From: an uncultured Erwinia sp.
Lineage (GTDB): Bacteria > Pseudomonadota > Gammaproteobacteria > Enterobacterales > Enterobacteriaceae
NCBI GenBank assembly: GCA_946221915.1
Contig: CAMIKG010000004.1
Location: 102,774-166,773 of the forward strand
DNA length: 64,000 nt
Direction: 5' to 3'
In this document: in pieces, positions 8,224 to 16,607 of the stretch
Layout of the letters: each line of letters opens with the position of its first letter
Numbering within the stretch: the stretch's first letter is position 1
Position numbers and translations under genes: made by a program
The notes under the pieces: generated by a model
What the model was told of the DNA's origin: nothing
Databases searched by the model: none
What the model saw: the letters and a program-made list of their open reading frames with translations, nothing else

Positions 8224-8248
8224 CGCCGTGGCGGGATATACCACGGCG
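8224..8248 (-). terminator. Hairpin after the LysE-family gene
   Basis: CGCCGTGG (8224-8231) and CCACGGCG (8241-8248), 8-bp stem with a 9-base loop, directly after the stop codon of the LysE-family gene at 8254. No clear T run. Confidence 0.5.
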
Positions 8249-8253
8249 GCGCC

Positions 8254-8838
8254 TTATGCTTGCAGCGCGTCGATCAACATCCAAATCGTGGTTGCCACCA
8301 GCGACAGCGCCATCACGCTGTTAAACAGCTTCAGCTTCCACGCCACCTGCAGATGATGGCGCAGGCGATCGCCCATCACTGCCCATACCATCACACAGGG
8401 CAGATTCAGCAGCATAAATCCCGCCATAGTGGTGATCACGCCATTACTGGCGCTGTACAGCAACGCGACATTGGTCGCCATCAGCCAGGATTTTGGATTT
8501 ACCGCCTGAAACAGCACGCCGCCGATCACCGTCATAGGCCGCACGCTGGCGCGCATTTCCGGCGCGGATGAGCGGTACAATTTCCATGACAACCACAGCA
8601 GGTAGGCGCACCCCAGCAGCGTCAGCGGCAGGCGCACCTGGCTCATCCAGTGCAGCAACAGCTCCAGCAGCGCGCTGGCGAAGGCGATCTGCACCACACA
8701 ACCCAGCAGGATGCCGCCCACCATCGGCAGCGTGCGGCGCAAACCGAAGTTTACCCCGGAGGTCGCCAGCAGCAAATTGTTCGGGCCTGGGGTAATTGAC
8801 ATCACGGTGACATAGCTGAAAAACGTGGGATCGAGCAT
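8254..8838 (-). CDS. LysE/RhtB-family amino-acid exporter
   Basis: A 194-residue inner-membrane protein with about six hydrophobic segments. It has the family N-terminal signature SITPGPNNLLLATSGVNFG and the mid-protein phrase FQAVNPKSWLMA. These proteins export amino acids or related small molecules. The ATG at 8838 has AGGA about 8 bases upstream; the longer frame to 8907 has no comparable site. The gene is divergent from the MocR-type regulator at 8976 with a 137-base shared promoter region. This is a common pairing in which the regulator controls the exporter; here it is an inference. Confidence 0.88.
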   Translation of the reverse strand: MLDPTFFSYVTVMSITPGPNNLLLATSGVNFGLRRTLPMVGGILLGCVVQIAFASALLELLLHWMSQVRLPLTLLGCAYLLWLSWKLYRSSAPEMRASVRPMTVIGGVLFQAVNPKSWLMATNVALLYSASNGVITTMAGFMLLNLPCVMVWAVMGDRLRHHLQVAWKLKLFNSVMALSLVATTIWMLIDALQA

Positions 8839-8975
8839 GGGGCATTCCTGCAAGCGGGTTATCGGAATATCAGTGTATGCAAGCTGAAGCGATGGTAACA
8901 GACACACAAAATAGCTAATGTATTGAGTACAGTTGGCGAAAAATCAAATTGTACCTATCAGGCCGGGAGGCAATT

Positions 8976-10469
8976 GTGTCCATTATCGATCCGCAGGAAA
9001 GCACGCTTTACCACCAGCTGGCGGAAACCTTCGCCACGGCGATACATCAGGGCACCTGGCCGCCGGGCAGCAGACTGCCTGCCATTCGCCGCGTGGCGGG
9101 TTCGCATCAGGTCAGCGTCAATACGGTACTCAATGCCTGGCGTATCCTCGAAGATCGCGGGCTGATCGAAGCCCGGCCGCAGTCCGGCTACTACGTACGC
9201 GGCGTGCTACCGTCGGTGACGCGCAGCGGCAAACATCGTGCGCAGGTCTCCTCGCCCAGCAGCGAAAAGCTGGATCTGATCGGAACGGTGTTTGCCGCGC
9301 AGAATCACCCCGACTACACCAATATCTCACTGGCCTGTCCGCAAACCGGCGATTTCTACCCGGCGGCGAAACTCGGGCGCATTATGGCCTCGCTGCTGCG
9401 GCGCAATCCGGAGATGATTGGTCGCTATGCGCTGCCGCCGGGCAGCCCGCGTCTGCGCCGGGAAATCGCCCGTCGCGCGATGGATTCCGGGATGACGCTG
9501 ACCACGGACGATATCACCCTGACTCACGGCTGCATGGAAGCGCTGCAGCTGGCGCTGCGTGCAGTCACTAAACCCGGCGACTGCGTGGGTCTGGAAACGC
9601 CGACCTACTTCTATCTGTTCCCGCTGCTGGCCAGCCTCGGACTGAAGTCGATTGAAATCCCCACCGATCCGCAGCGCGGCCTGTCGCTGGATGCGCTGGA
9701 GATGCTGTTAACGGAAAAACGCCTTAATGCGCTGATTGCGATGCCAAATGTGCAAAACCCGCTGGGCTGTAGCATGACGCTGGCGGATAAAAAGCGCCTC
9801 GCGCAGCTGGTGAATCGCTACGAAGTGCCACTGATTGAAGATGGGTTATATGGCGAATTGCAGTTTAACTGGCCGCTGTCGCCTGCGGTCAAAGCGTTTG
9901 ATCAGCACGGCTGGGTGCTGTACTGCTCCAGTTTTACCAAAACGCTGGCACCGGATTTTCGCGTCGGCTGGATTGTCGCCGGGCGCTTCAGAGAACAGAT
10001 TGCGCAGTTAAAAGCCGTATCGTCAATGGCCGAATCGGTGCTTCTTTCGGAAACATTAGGCACTTTTCTGGAGTCCGGTGGCTACGATCATCACCTGCGC
10101 ACGCTGCGCCGCCGCTATACCCGGCAGATGGATGAGGCGCGCGGCCTGATCGCCCGCCATTTCCCGCAGGGCACGCGCGCCACGCTGCCGCAGGGCGGTT
10201 TTGTCTTCTGGGTGGAGTTGCCGGGCAACGTCGACAGCGTTGAGCTGTTTCACCGTCTGCTGCACGAGAAAATCTGCGTCACGCCCGGGGCGCTCTACAC
10301 CCTGAGCGACCGCTGCAAAAACGCGCTGCGCCTCTCCTGCTGCTACCCGTTTGATGAACGCTACAGCTATGCACTGAAACGCGCCGGCGCGCTGGCCTGT
10401 GAAATGAGCGGCCTGCCGCCGGGCATCATTGAGCCTCAGGGCGTGCCGTTGCGTCCCCAGGTGACATAA
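8976..10469 (+). CDS. MocR-type regulator (GntR HTH fused to PLP aminotransferase domain)
   Basis: About 497 residues. The N-terminal winged helix of the GntR type (PPGSRLPAIRRVAGSHQVSV followed by a recognition helix, roughly residues 28-75) is followed by a fold-type I aminotransferase domain. Landmarks are the LTHGCMEALQ glycine loop, MPNVQNPLGC, an IEDGLYGEL aspartate and the PLP lysine in SSFTKTLAPDFR (about Lys322). MocR proteins sense PLP-linked amino compounds and regulate neighbouring genes; E. coli YdcR is the nearest type I know. GTG at 8976 is chosen because GGGAGG lies 5 bases upstream. The gene end overlaps the convergent GST gene by 34 bases. Confidence 0.88.
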   Translation: MSIIDPQESTLYHQLAETFATAIHQGTWPPGSRLPAIRRVAGSHQVSVNTVLNAWRILEDRGLIEARPQSGYYVRGVLPSVTRSGKHRAQVSSPSSEKLDLIGTVFAAQNHPDYTNISLACPQTGDFYPAAKLGRIMASLLRRNPEMIGRYALPPGSPRLRREIARRAMDSGMTLTTDDITLTHGCMEALQLALRAVTKPGDCVGLETPTYFYLFPLLASLGLKSIEIPTDPQRGLSLDALEMLLTEKRLNALIAMPNVQNPLGCSMTLADKKRLAQLVNRYEVPLIEDGLYGELQFNWPLSPAVKAFDQHGWVLYCSSFTKTLAPDFRVGWIVAGRFREQIAQLKAVSSMAESVLLSETLGTFLESGGYDHHLRTLRRRYTRQMDEARGLIARHFPQGTRATLPQGGFVFWVELPGNVDSVELFHRLLHEKICVTPGALYTLSDRCKNALRLSCCYPFDERYSYALKRAGALACEMSGLPPGIIEPQGVPLRPQVT

Positions 10470-11059
10470 GCGCGGCGTTCGGTCAGGCGCTCGTAGTAGG
10501 CGCGCACCGCAGGCAGGTCCGGATGTTCCATCGGCGTCTCGTACCAGCGGTTGACCGACAATCCCAGCGGAATATCCGCCAGGGTAAACTCCTTGCCTGC
10601 CACAAAGTGACCGGTTTTTTCCAGCTGCTGATTCAGGATGCCCATAGTAAATGACCAGCCTTTGCAGGCGGCGGCAATCAGTCGCGGGTCCTGATGTGCA
10701 GGCGAATTGCGCACCAGTGCCATAAACGCATAGCGCCATGAAGTGTTCAGCTCGGTGGCCTGCCAGTCAATCCACTGATCGACGGGTGCCCGGTCACGCG
10801 GATGCTGTGGATAGAGCCACTCGCCACCATGCGCATTCGCCAGGTAGCGAATAATGGCGTTCGACTCCCACATCACAAAGTCGTCCTCCTGAATCACCGG
10901 CACCATGGCGTTGGGATTCAGCGCTAAAAACTCCGCCTCATGGGTGGAACGAAAGCCGTCGCCCCAGTCCTCGCGCCGGAAAGGAATATCCAGTTCGTCA
11001 CACAGCCAGAGCACTTTTCTGACATTGATCGATGATGCTTTTCCTAAAATTTTCAACAT
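10436..11059 (-). CDS. Glutathione S-transferase (GstB-like)
   Basis: A 207-residue two-domain GST. The N-terminal thioredoxin-like half has SSINVRKVLWLCDELDIP, NPNAMVPVIQEDD with the cis-proline and WESNAIIRYLA, the glutathione-binding serine region. The helical half ends FVAGKEFTLADIPLG with the buried aspartate. Its closest relative by eye is E. coli GstB. It probably conjugates or reduces small electrophiles in the cytosol; the substrate is unknown. The ATG at 11059 is preferred over the frame's upstream start at 11158 because the GST fold begins immediately. A second, related GST lies at 19845. Confidence 0.88.
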   Translation of the reverse strand: MLKILGKASSINVRKVLWLCDELDIPFRREDWGDGFRSTHEAEFLALNPNAMVPVIQEDDFVMWESNAIIRYLANAHGGEWLYPQHPRDRAPVDQWIDWQATELNTSWRYAFMALVRNSPAHQDPRLIAAACKGWSFTMGILNQQLEKTGHFVAGKEFTLADIPLGLSVNRWYETPMEHPDLPAVRAYYERLTERRAYVTWGRNGTP

Positions 11060-11179
11060 AATTCCGCCACTTATCTTTGCCTGCATAGCATTATAAATAT
11101 ACACATTGGTTGACGATGGCAATCGCTTAGCATGTAGTATCAGCACAGACAGAAACAATCATGATGAAGCGAGAGACCG

Positions 11180-12028
11180 GTGACACAGCAAATCCCCTTT
11201 AAACAAGTCGACGTTTTTACCAGTTCCCCATTTAATGGTAATCCTTTAGCCGTGATCATGCAGGCGGACGGGCTGAGTGACGAACAAATGGCCGCGATTG
11301 CGCGCTGGACCAATCTGTCAGAAACTACCTTTGTGCTGCCCGCCACCGATCCAGGCGCGGATTACCGCGTGCGTATCTTTACCCCGGATAGCGAACTGCC
11401 ATTTGCGGGTCACCCTACGCTTGGGACCGCACACGCTCTGCTCGAAGCCAATATTGCGCTGAAAACGCCTGGGAAAATTGTTCAGCAGTGCGGCGTCGGT
11501 CTGGTGGAGATTGCTATTGATGAGACAGGCGCACTCGCCTTCGCCGCGCCACCCGCCACCCTGACGCCGTTTAGCCATGCACTGATCGGCCGTGCGCTTA
11601 ACAGCGATGCCCTTGCCAGCGAAACGGCGATGGTAGTCGATATGGGCATTCGCTGGCTGCTGGTGCCGATGCAGTCGGCGGAAGCAGTGCTGGCGATCAA
11701 AGCGGATGTCAGCGCCTTTGCCGAACTGCAACAGCTGGCGCAGGTCAACGGCCTGATGCCGTTTGGCCCGCTGACAGAGGCTGAGGAGAAGTATGAAGTG
11801 CGCGGTCTGCTGGTGGAGAAAGGCACGCTGGTCGAAGATCCGGTGACCGGCAGCGCCAACGCCTGTCTGGCGCGCTACCTGCAGGCGCAGGGGCAGACGG
11901 AAGATTATTCCGTGCGCCAGGGCAGCGCCCTGCAGCGCAACGGGCGATTACAGGTCAGCTATCGTCCTGATGGCATCTGGATTGGCGGACAGACCGTGAC
12001 GGTGATTAACGGCACGATTCGCGTCTGA
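11180..12028 (+). CDS. PhzF/YddE-family isomerase
   Basis: A 282-residue protein with the PhzF fold signatures: VDVFTSSPFNGNPLAV at the N terminus, TNLSETTFVLP with the presumed catalytic glutamate, ELPFAGHPTLGTAHAL, and the C-terminal DPVTGSANACLARYL. Family members catalyse proton shifts in small cyclic or amino-acid substrates; the physiological substrate of the YddE branch is not established. GTG at 11180 is the start, with a purine-rich AGCGAGAG just upstream. Its promoter region lies between it and the GST gene starting at 11059 on the other strand. Confidence 0.88.
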   Translation: MTQQIPFKQVDVFTSSPFNGNPLAVIMQADGLSDEQMAAIARWTNLSETTFVLPATDPGADYRVRIFTPDSELPFAGHPTLGTAHALLEANIALKTPGKIVQQCGVGLVEIAIDETGALAFAAPPATLTPFSHALIGRALNSDALASETAMVVDMGIRWLLVPMQSAEAVLAIKADVSAFAELQQLAQVNGLMPFGPLTEAEEKYEVRGLLVEKGTLVEDPVTGSANACLARYLQAQGQTEDYSVRQGSALQRNGRLQVSYRPDGIWIGGQTVTVINGTIRV

Positions 12029-12040
12029 CGTCGAACCGCT

Positions 12041-12070
12041 TTCCCCTTTCCCCCAGTGGCGAAAGGGGAA
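12041..12070. terminator. Hairpin between convergent PhzF-like and SDR genes
   Basis: TTCCCCTTTC (12041-12050) and GAAAGGGGAA (12061-12070) form a perfect 10-bp stem with a 10-base loop, placed between two gene ends. Confidence 0.65.
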
Positions 12071-12122
12071 TAGTGCTAACAGCAGCCACTGTTCCCCATA
12101 AAAAACTGCGGATATTGCCGCG

Positions 12123-12881
12123 TCAGATAAACATCCCGCCCGACACTTCAATGCGCTGCGCCGTCATCCAGCCGCTTTCATCACTGAGGATCATGCTGAT
12201 GGCATCGCCGATATCGTCCGGCAGCCCTGCGCGTCCCAGCGCGGTTTGTGACGCAACAAACGCATTCATCTGCGCATTATCACGCACCACGCCGCCGCCG
12301 AAGTCGGTCTCAATCGCCCCCGGCGCAATGATATTCACCGCGATGCCGCGCGCGCCCAGCTCTTTCGCCTGGTAACGCGTCAGCACTTCCATCGCCCCTT
12401 TCATCGCCGCATAAGCGGAGTGGCCCGGCAGGCTAAAGCGCGCCAGCCCGCTGGAGACATTGAGAATGCGGCCACCGTTCGCCAGCAGCGGCAGCAGTTT
12501 CTGCGTCAGGAAAAACGGCCCTTTAAAGTGCACGTTCACCAGCTGGTCAAACTGCGCTTCGCTGGTCTCGGTAAAAGGCACATGCAGCCCTGTACCGGCA
12601 TTGTTTAATAAATAATCGAAACTATCACGCTGCCAGTGAGCTTTAAGCTGTTTTTGCACTTCAGCGGCAAAGGCGTCGAAGCTGCTGCTGTCCGCCACAT
12701 CAAGCTGAAGCGCCACGGCATGGGCGCCGGCGGCCTGAATCTCTTTTACCACCGCCTCGGCTTCCTGCTGCTGCGAGCGGTACGTCAAAATGATATCACT
12801 GTTCTTTTTCGCCAGTTTTAGCGCCGCATTCTTACCTAAACCGCGGCTGCCACCGGTGATCAATGCAATTTTACGCGTCAT
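12123..12881 (-). CDS. SDR-family oxidoreductase
   Basis: A 252-residue classical short-chain dehydrogenase. The nucleotide-binding TGGSRGLG motif is at the N terminus, followed by NNAG, the catalytic serine region NVSSGLARFS and the YxxxK motif as YAAMK, ending in the usual VSGGMFI. It probably uses NADP(H) on a small carbonyl or alcohol; the substrate is unknown. GAGGAG lies 6 bases before the ATG at 12881. The gene is divergent from the LysR regulator at 12998, the common arrangement in which the regulator controls the enzyme gene. Confidence 0.9.
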   Translation of the reverse strand: MTRKIALITGGSRGLGKNAALKLAKKNSDIILTYRSQQQEAEAVVKEIQAAGAHAVALQLDVADSSSFDAFAAEVQKQLKAHWQRDSFDYLLNNAGTGLHVPFTETSEAQFDQLVNVHFKGPFFLTQKLLPLLANGGRILNVSSGLARFSLPGHSAYAAMKGAMEVLTRYQAKELGARGIAVNIIAPGAIETDFGGGVVRDNAQMNAFVASQTALGRAGLPDDIGDAISMILSDESGWMTAQRIEVSGGMFI

Positions 12882-12997
12882 TTTCTGCTCCTCGTGAATA
12901 ACTCTTGACGAAAACAAGGATATTCCTCCGCTTTTGATCTATAAACACAGCTAACTGCGTTTCATTGTTTCATTAAGAACAACAATCGGAGTTTCAG

Positions 12998-13906
12998 GTG
13001 GATAAAATTCATGCAATGCAGGTTTTTGTCAGAGTAGCGGAAATGCAGAGTTTTACCCGCGCGGCGGAGAGCCTCGGGTTACCAAAAGGCAGCGTATCGC
13101 GTCAGTTACAGGCGCTGGAAAATCAGATGGGCGCACGTCTGCTGCATCGCACCACCCGCCGCGTGCAGCTGACTCAGGATGGCATGATTTACTATGAGCG
13201 CTGCCGCGACCTGCTGGCGACGCTCGACGAAATGGACGGAATGTTTCAGAACGATCCCGCCACCCTCAGCGGCCGCCTGCGCGTCGATATGACAGTCAGC
13301 CTCGCCAGTAACTTTGTCATCCCGCGTCTGCCGGAGTTTTTGCAGCACTATCCCGGCATTGAGCTGGAACTCAGCAGCAGCGACCGGCTGGTGGACGTGA
13401 TACGCGAAGGCTTCGACTGCGTGGTGCGCGTCGGCGTACTGAAAGACTCCGGGCTGATTTCGCGCCCGCTGGGCCATCTGCCGATGATCAACTGCGCCAG
13501 CCCGGCGTACCTGACGCGCTTTGGCACGCCGCAGTCGCTGGAGGATCTGTCGCAACATGCGATGGTGCATTACAGCCTGCAACTGGGCACGCCGCCGGAC
13601 GGTTTTGAGTATTTCGACGGCAGGCAGTCGCAGCGCATTCAGACCGGCGGCGTGCTGACCGTCAACAGTACCGAAACCTACCGCGCCGCCTGTATCGCCG
13701 GTCTGGGAATTATCCAGGCGCCGCGCGTCGGCATGCAGCCCGCCATTGACGAGGGTAGCCTGGTGGAGGTCCTGCCCGCGTTTCGCGCCCAGCCAATGCC
13801 GGTGTCGCTGATTTATCCCCACCGGCGCAATCTGGCGCGCCGCGTGCAGGTGTTTATGGAATGGCTTGCTCAGGCAATGAAACGCTACGCCGAGCCTCCG
13901 TCATGA
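12998..13906 (+). CDS. yhjC: LysR-family regulator YhjC
   Basis: A 302-residue LysR protein. The N-terminal winged helix (AAESLGLPKGSVSRQLQALE) is followed by a periplasmic-binding-protein-like effector domain. It closely resembles E. coli YhjC as I remember it (MDKIHAMQ start, ending in PHRRNL-R-RV-FMEW), and it is followed by yhjD and yhjE as in E. coli, which supports the name. GTG at 12998 has CGGAG 7 bases upstream. The effector and targets are unknown. The divergent SDR gene is a plausible target. Confidence 0.85.
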   Translation: MDKIHAMQVFVRVAEMQSFTRAAESLGLPKGSVSRQLQALENQMGARLLHRTTRRVQLTQDGMIYYERCRDLLATLDEMDGMFQNDPATLSGRLRVDMTVSLASNFVIPRLPEFLQHYPGIELELSSSDRLVDVIREGFDCVVRVGVLKDSGLISRPLGHLPMINCASPAYLTRFGTPQSLEDLSQHAMVHYSLQLGTPPDGFEYFDGRQSQRIQTGGVLTVNSTETYRAACIAGLGIIQAPRVGMQPAIDEGSLVEVLPAFRAQPMPVSLIYPHRRNLARRVQVFMEWLAQAMKRYAEPPS

Positions 13907-13958
13907 TTCAGGGGCTATACTAAACAGCAATAATTCACCAACAGGATAAACGCGCTTA

Positions 13959-14963
13959 ATGACGCACAAGCAGCCACAAGCCACAGAGAAAAAGTCAGCT
14001 ATTCCCCTCAAAACCGGCGTAAAGGCCGTCGACCACTCGATCACCCGGGTATCACGCTTTGTCAGCTGGTTGCAGGCCATTCCCGCCGTGGCGCACTTTA
14101 TCCGCGCCGGAGAACGCTTTAACGACCGTCTCGGCAGCCAGTTTGGCGCTGCGATTACCTATTTCTCTTTTCTGTCACTGATCCCCATTTTGATGGTCTC
14201 ATTTGCCGCTGTCGGTTTTGTGCTGGCGTCACACCCCGATCTGCTGACCGAACTGATCAATAAAATGGTCAGCGGCATCAGCGATCCCACGCTGGCGAAC
14301 ACGCTGAAAAATACCGTCAATACCGCGGTACAGCAGCGCACCACAGTGGGGCTGACCGGTTTGCTAATCGCGCTTTACTCCGGCATCAGCTGGATGGGGA
14401 ATCTGCGCGAGGCGATTCGCGCCCAGTCGCGAGATGTCTGGGAGCGGAATCCTGCAGACAATGAGAAGATTTACTTCAAATATACCCGCGATTTTATTTC
14501 GCTCACCGGGCTGGTGCTGGCGCTGATTATCACCCTGTCGCTGACCTCGGTGGCCGGCGCCGCGCAGGCGGCGATAGTGCAGGCGCTGGGTCTCGACCAT
14601 ATTGAGTGGCTGCGCCCGGCGCTGACCATCATTGCGCTGTCGATCTCCATTTTCGCCAACTATCTGCTGTTTCTGTGGATTTTCTGGATACTGCCGCGCC
14701 ATAAGCCGCGTAAAAAAGCGCTGCTGCGCGGCACGCTGCTGGCTGCCATCGGTTTTGAGGTGATCAAATTTATTATGACGCTGACGCTGCCGAAGCTGGC
14801 CTCGTCTCCTTCCGGCGCGGCCTTTGGCTCAGTGCTGGGACTGATGGCGTTTTTCTACTTCTTTGCCCGGCTGACGCTGTTTTGCGCCGCCTGGATTGCC
14901 ACTGCGCAATATAAAGATGATAAGAAAATGCCCGATCGCCATGCGGATACGCAGCGCGGCTGA
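13959..14963 (+). CDS. yhjD: YhjD, YihY/BrkB-family inner-membrane protein
   Basis: A 334-residue protein with about six hydrophobic segments. The family phrases are FGAAITYFSFLSLIPILM near residue 62, LYSGISWMGNLREA and the C-terminal FGSVLGLMAFFYFFARL. E. coli YhjD is an inner-membrane protein in which a single substitution allows growth without Kdo on lipid A, so a role in lipid-A precursor transport has been proposed; the normal function is uncertain. Its position between yhjC and yhjE matches E. coli. The ribosome site (AGGA) is rather far from the ATG. Confidence 0.9.
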   Translation: MTHKQPQATEKKSAIPLKTGVKAVDHSITRVSRFVSWLQAIPAVAHFIRAGERFNDRLGSQFGAAITYFSFLSLIPILMVSFAAVGFVLASHPDLLTELINKMVSGISDPTLANTLKNTVNTAVQQRTTVGLTGLLIALYSGISWMGNLREAIRAQSRDVWERNPADNEKIYFKYTRDFISLTGLVLALIITLSLTSVAGAAQAAIVQALGLDHIEWLRPALTIIALSISIFANYLLFLWIFWILPRHKPRKKALLRGTLLAAIGFEVIKFIMTLTLPKLASSPSGAAFGSVLGLMAFFYFFARLTLFCAAWIATAQYKDDKKMPDRHADTQRG

Positions 14964-15230
14964 GCACCTTAGTTAAAAATCTCGCCCAGAGCGCAAATAA
15001 TGAGCAAAAGACAGCATTTATCGCTGACTGCTAACTTTTATTTAACCATTTTGCAGTGATTCACTCTGAAAAAGCTGCGCTTCGCCTTGCCATTCGCCAG
15101 CAAAGTCCCGTTGCCAAAAATTATCCACTTTTCCCCGCCCCAGGCCAGTGCTGGCGCGGGTTTTCACCATTGAACGCGGCCAGGTCTGTGCGTAAGATTC
15201 CTCTTCTCGTTTTATAAAAAAGAATAAACT

Positions 15231-16553
15231 ATGCAAGCCTCCATCGCTGAAACTCTGGATACCGAACAGGAACACCCCCCCGTCAACTCGCGTGGCAAAG
15301 TGGTGGTCGCTTCTCTGGTGGGTACCGCCATCGAATTTTTCGATTTTTATATTTATGCCACGGCAGCCGTTATCGTCTTCCCGCATATTTTCTTCCCTCA
15401 GGGTGACGCCACGGTGGCGACACTGCAGTCGCTGGCAACCTTTGCCATCGCTTTTGTCGCACGTCCAATTGGTTCGGCGCTATTTGGTCACTTTGGTGAC
15501 CGCGCCGGACGTAAGGTGACGCTGGTCGCGTCGCTGCTGACCATGGGTATCTCCACCGTACTGATTGGCCTGCTGCCAGGCTATGAAACCATCGGCGTGT
15601 TTGCTCCGCTGCTGCTGGCGCTGGCGCGTTTCGGCCAGGGGCTGGGACTCGGTGGAGAATGGGGCGGCGCGGCGCTGCTGGCGACAGAAAATGCGCCAGC
15701 GAAGAAACGCGCCCTGTACGGCTCTTTCCCGCAGCTGGGCGCGCCAATTGGCTTCTTCTTCGCCAACGGCACTTTCCTGCTGCTGTCATGGATTCTGACA
15801 GAGCAGCAGTTTATGGAGTGGGGCTGGCGTGTGCCGTTTATCCTCTCTGCCGTACTGGTGCTGATTGGTCTGTATGTGCGCGTTTCACTGCATGAATCTC
15901 CGGTATTTGCCAAAGTTCAGCAGGCAAAAGCGCAGGTAAAAGTGCCGATCGGCACTCTGCTGAGCAAACATATGAAAGCCACCATCCTTGGCACCTTCAT
16001 CATGCTGGCGACCTATACGCTGTTCTATATTATGACCGTTTACTCAATGAGTTACGGTACGGCCGCGCAGCCAGCAGGTCTGGGCTACTCACGTAACAGC
16101 TTCCTGTGGATGTTGATGGTGGCGGTGATTGGCTTTGGTGTGATGGTGCCGATTGCAGGTATCCTCGCGGATCGCTTTGGTCGTCGTAAGACCATGATCA
16201 CCATTACCGCGCTGATTATCGGCTTCTCGCTGCTGTTCCCGCATCTGCTGGGTTCCGGTGAACAATGGCTGGTGATGAGCTTCCTGGTGCTGGGTCTGAG
16301 CATTATGGGCCTGACATTCGGTCCGATGGGCGCGCTGCTGCCGGAGCTGTTCCCCACCGAAGTGCGTTATACCGGGGCGTCGTTCTCCTACAATATGTCG
16401 TCGATTCTCGGCGCTTCCGTGGCCCCGTATATCGCCGCCTGGCTGACCGCAACTTACGGCCTTTACGCAGTAGGCTGGTATCTGGCGGCAATGGCCTCGC
16501 TGACCCTGCTGGCGCTGCTGCTGACCCAGGAAACGCGAAATAAGTCGCTATAA
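15231..16553 (+). CDS. yhjE: MFS transporter YhjE
   Basis: A 440-residue major facilitator protein, the same length as E. coli YhjE and very similar along its whole length. The metabolite:H+ symporter features are GTAIEFFDFYIYATAA in helix 1, GHFGDRAGRK in the first cytoplasmic loop and ADRFGRRKTM in the matching loop of the second half. Twelve hydrophobic segments are visible. The likely substrate class is a small organic acid or betaine, by family; the actual substrate is unknown. The 267-base gap before it shows no other gene. A strong terminator follows at 16572-16601. Confidence 0.93.
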   Translation: MQASIAETLDTEQEHPPVNSRGKVVVASLVGTAIEFFDFYIYATAAVIVFPHIFFPQGDATVATLQSLATFAIAFVARPIGSALFGHFGDRAGRKVTLVASLLTMGISTVLIGLLPGYETIGVFAPLLLALARFGQGLGLGGEWGGAALLATENAPAKKRALYGSFPQLGAPIGFFFANGTFLLLSWILTEQQFMEWGWRVPFILSAVLVLIGLYVRVSLHESPVFAKVQQAKAQVKVPIGTLLSKHMKATILGTFIMLATYTLFYIMTVYSMSYGTAAQPAGLGYSRNSFLWMLMVAVIGFGVMVPIAGILADRFGRRKTMITITALIIGFSLLFPHLLGSGEQWLVMSFLVLGLSIMGLTFGPMGALLPELFPTEVRYTGASFSYNMSSILGASVAPYIAAWLTATYGLYAVGWYLAAMASLTLLALLLTQETRNKSL

Positions 16554-16571
16554 TTGCGGCGATGATTAAAT

Positions 16572-16601
16572 AAAAAAGCCGGCCATTGCGCCGGCTTTTT
16601 T
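16572..16601. terminator. Bidirectional terminator between yhjE and yhjG
   Basis: A GCCGGC stem (16578-16583 with 16590-16595) has six A before and six T after it, so the hairpin has a T run on both strands. It lies between two convergent genes. Confidence 0.92.
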
Positions 16602-16607
16602 ATCGCG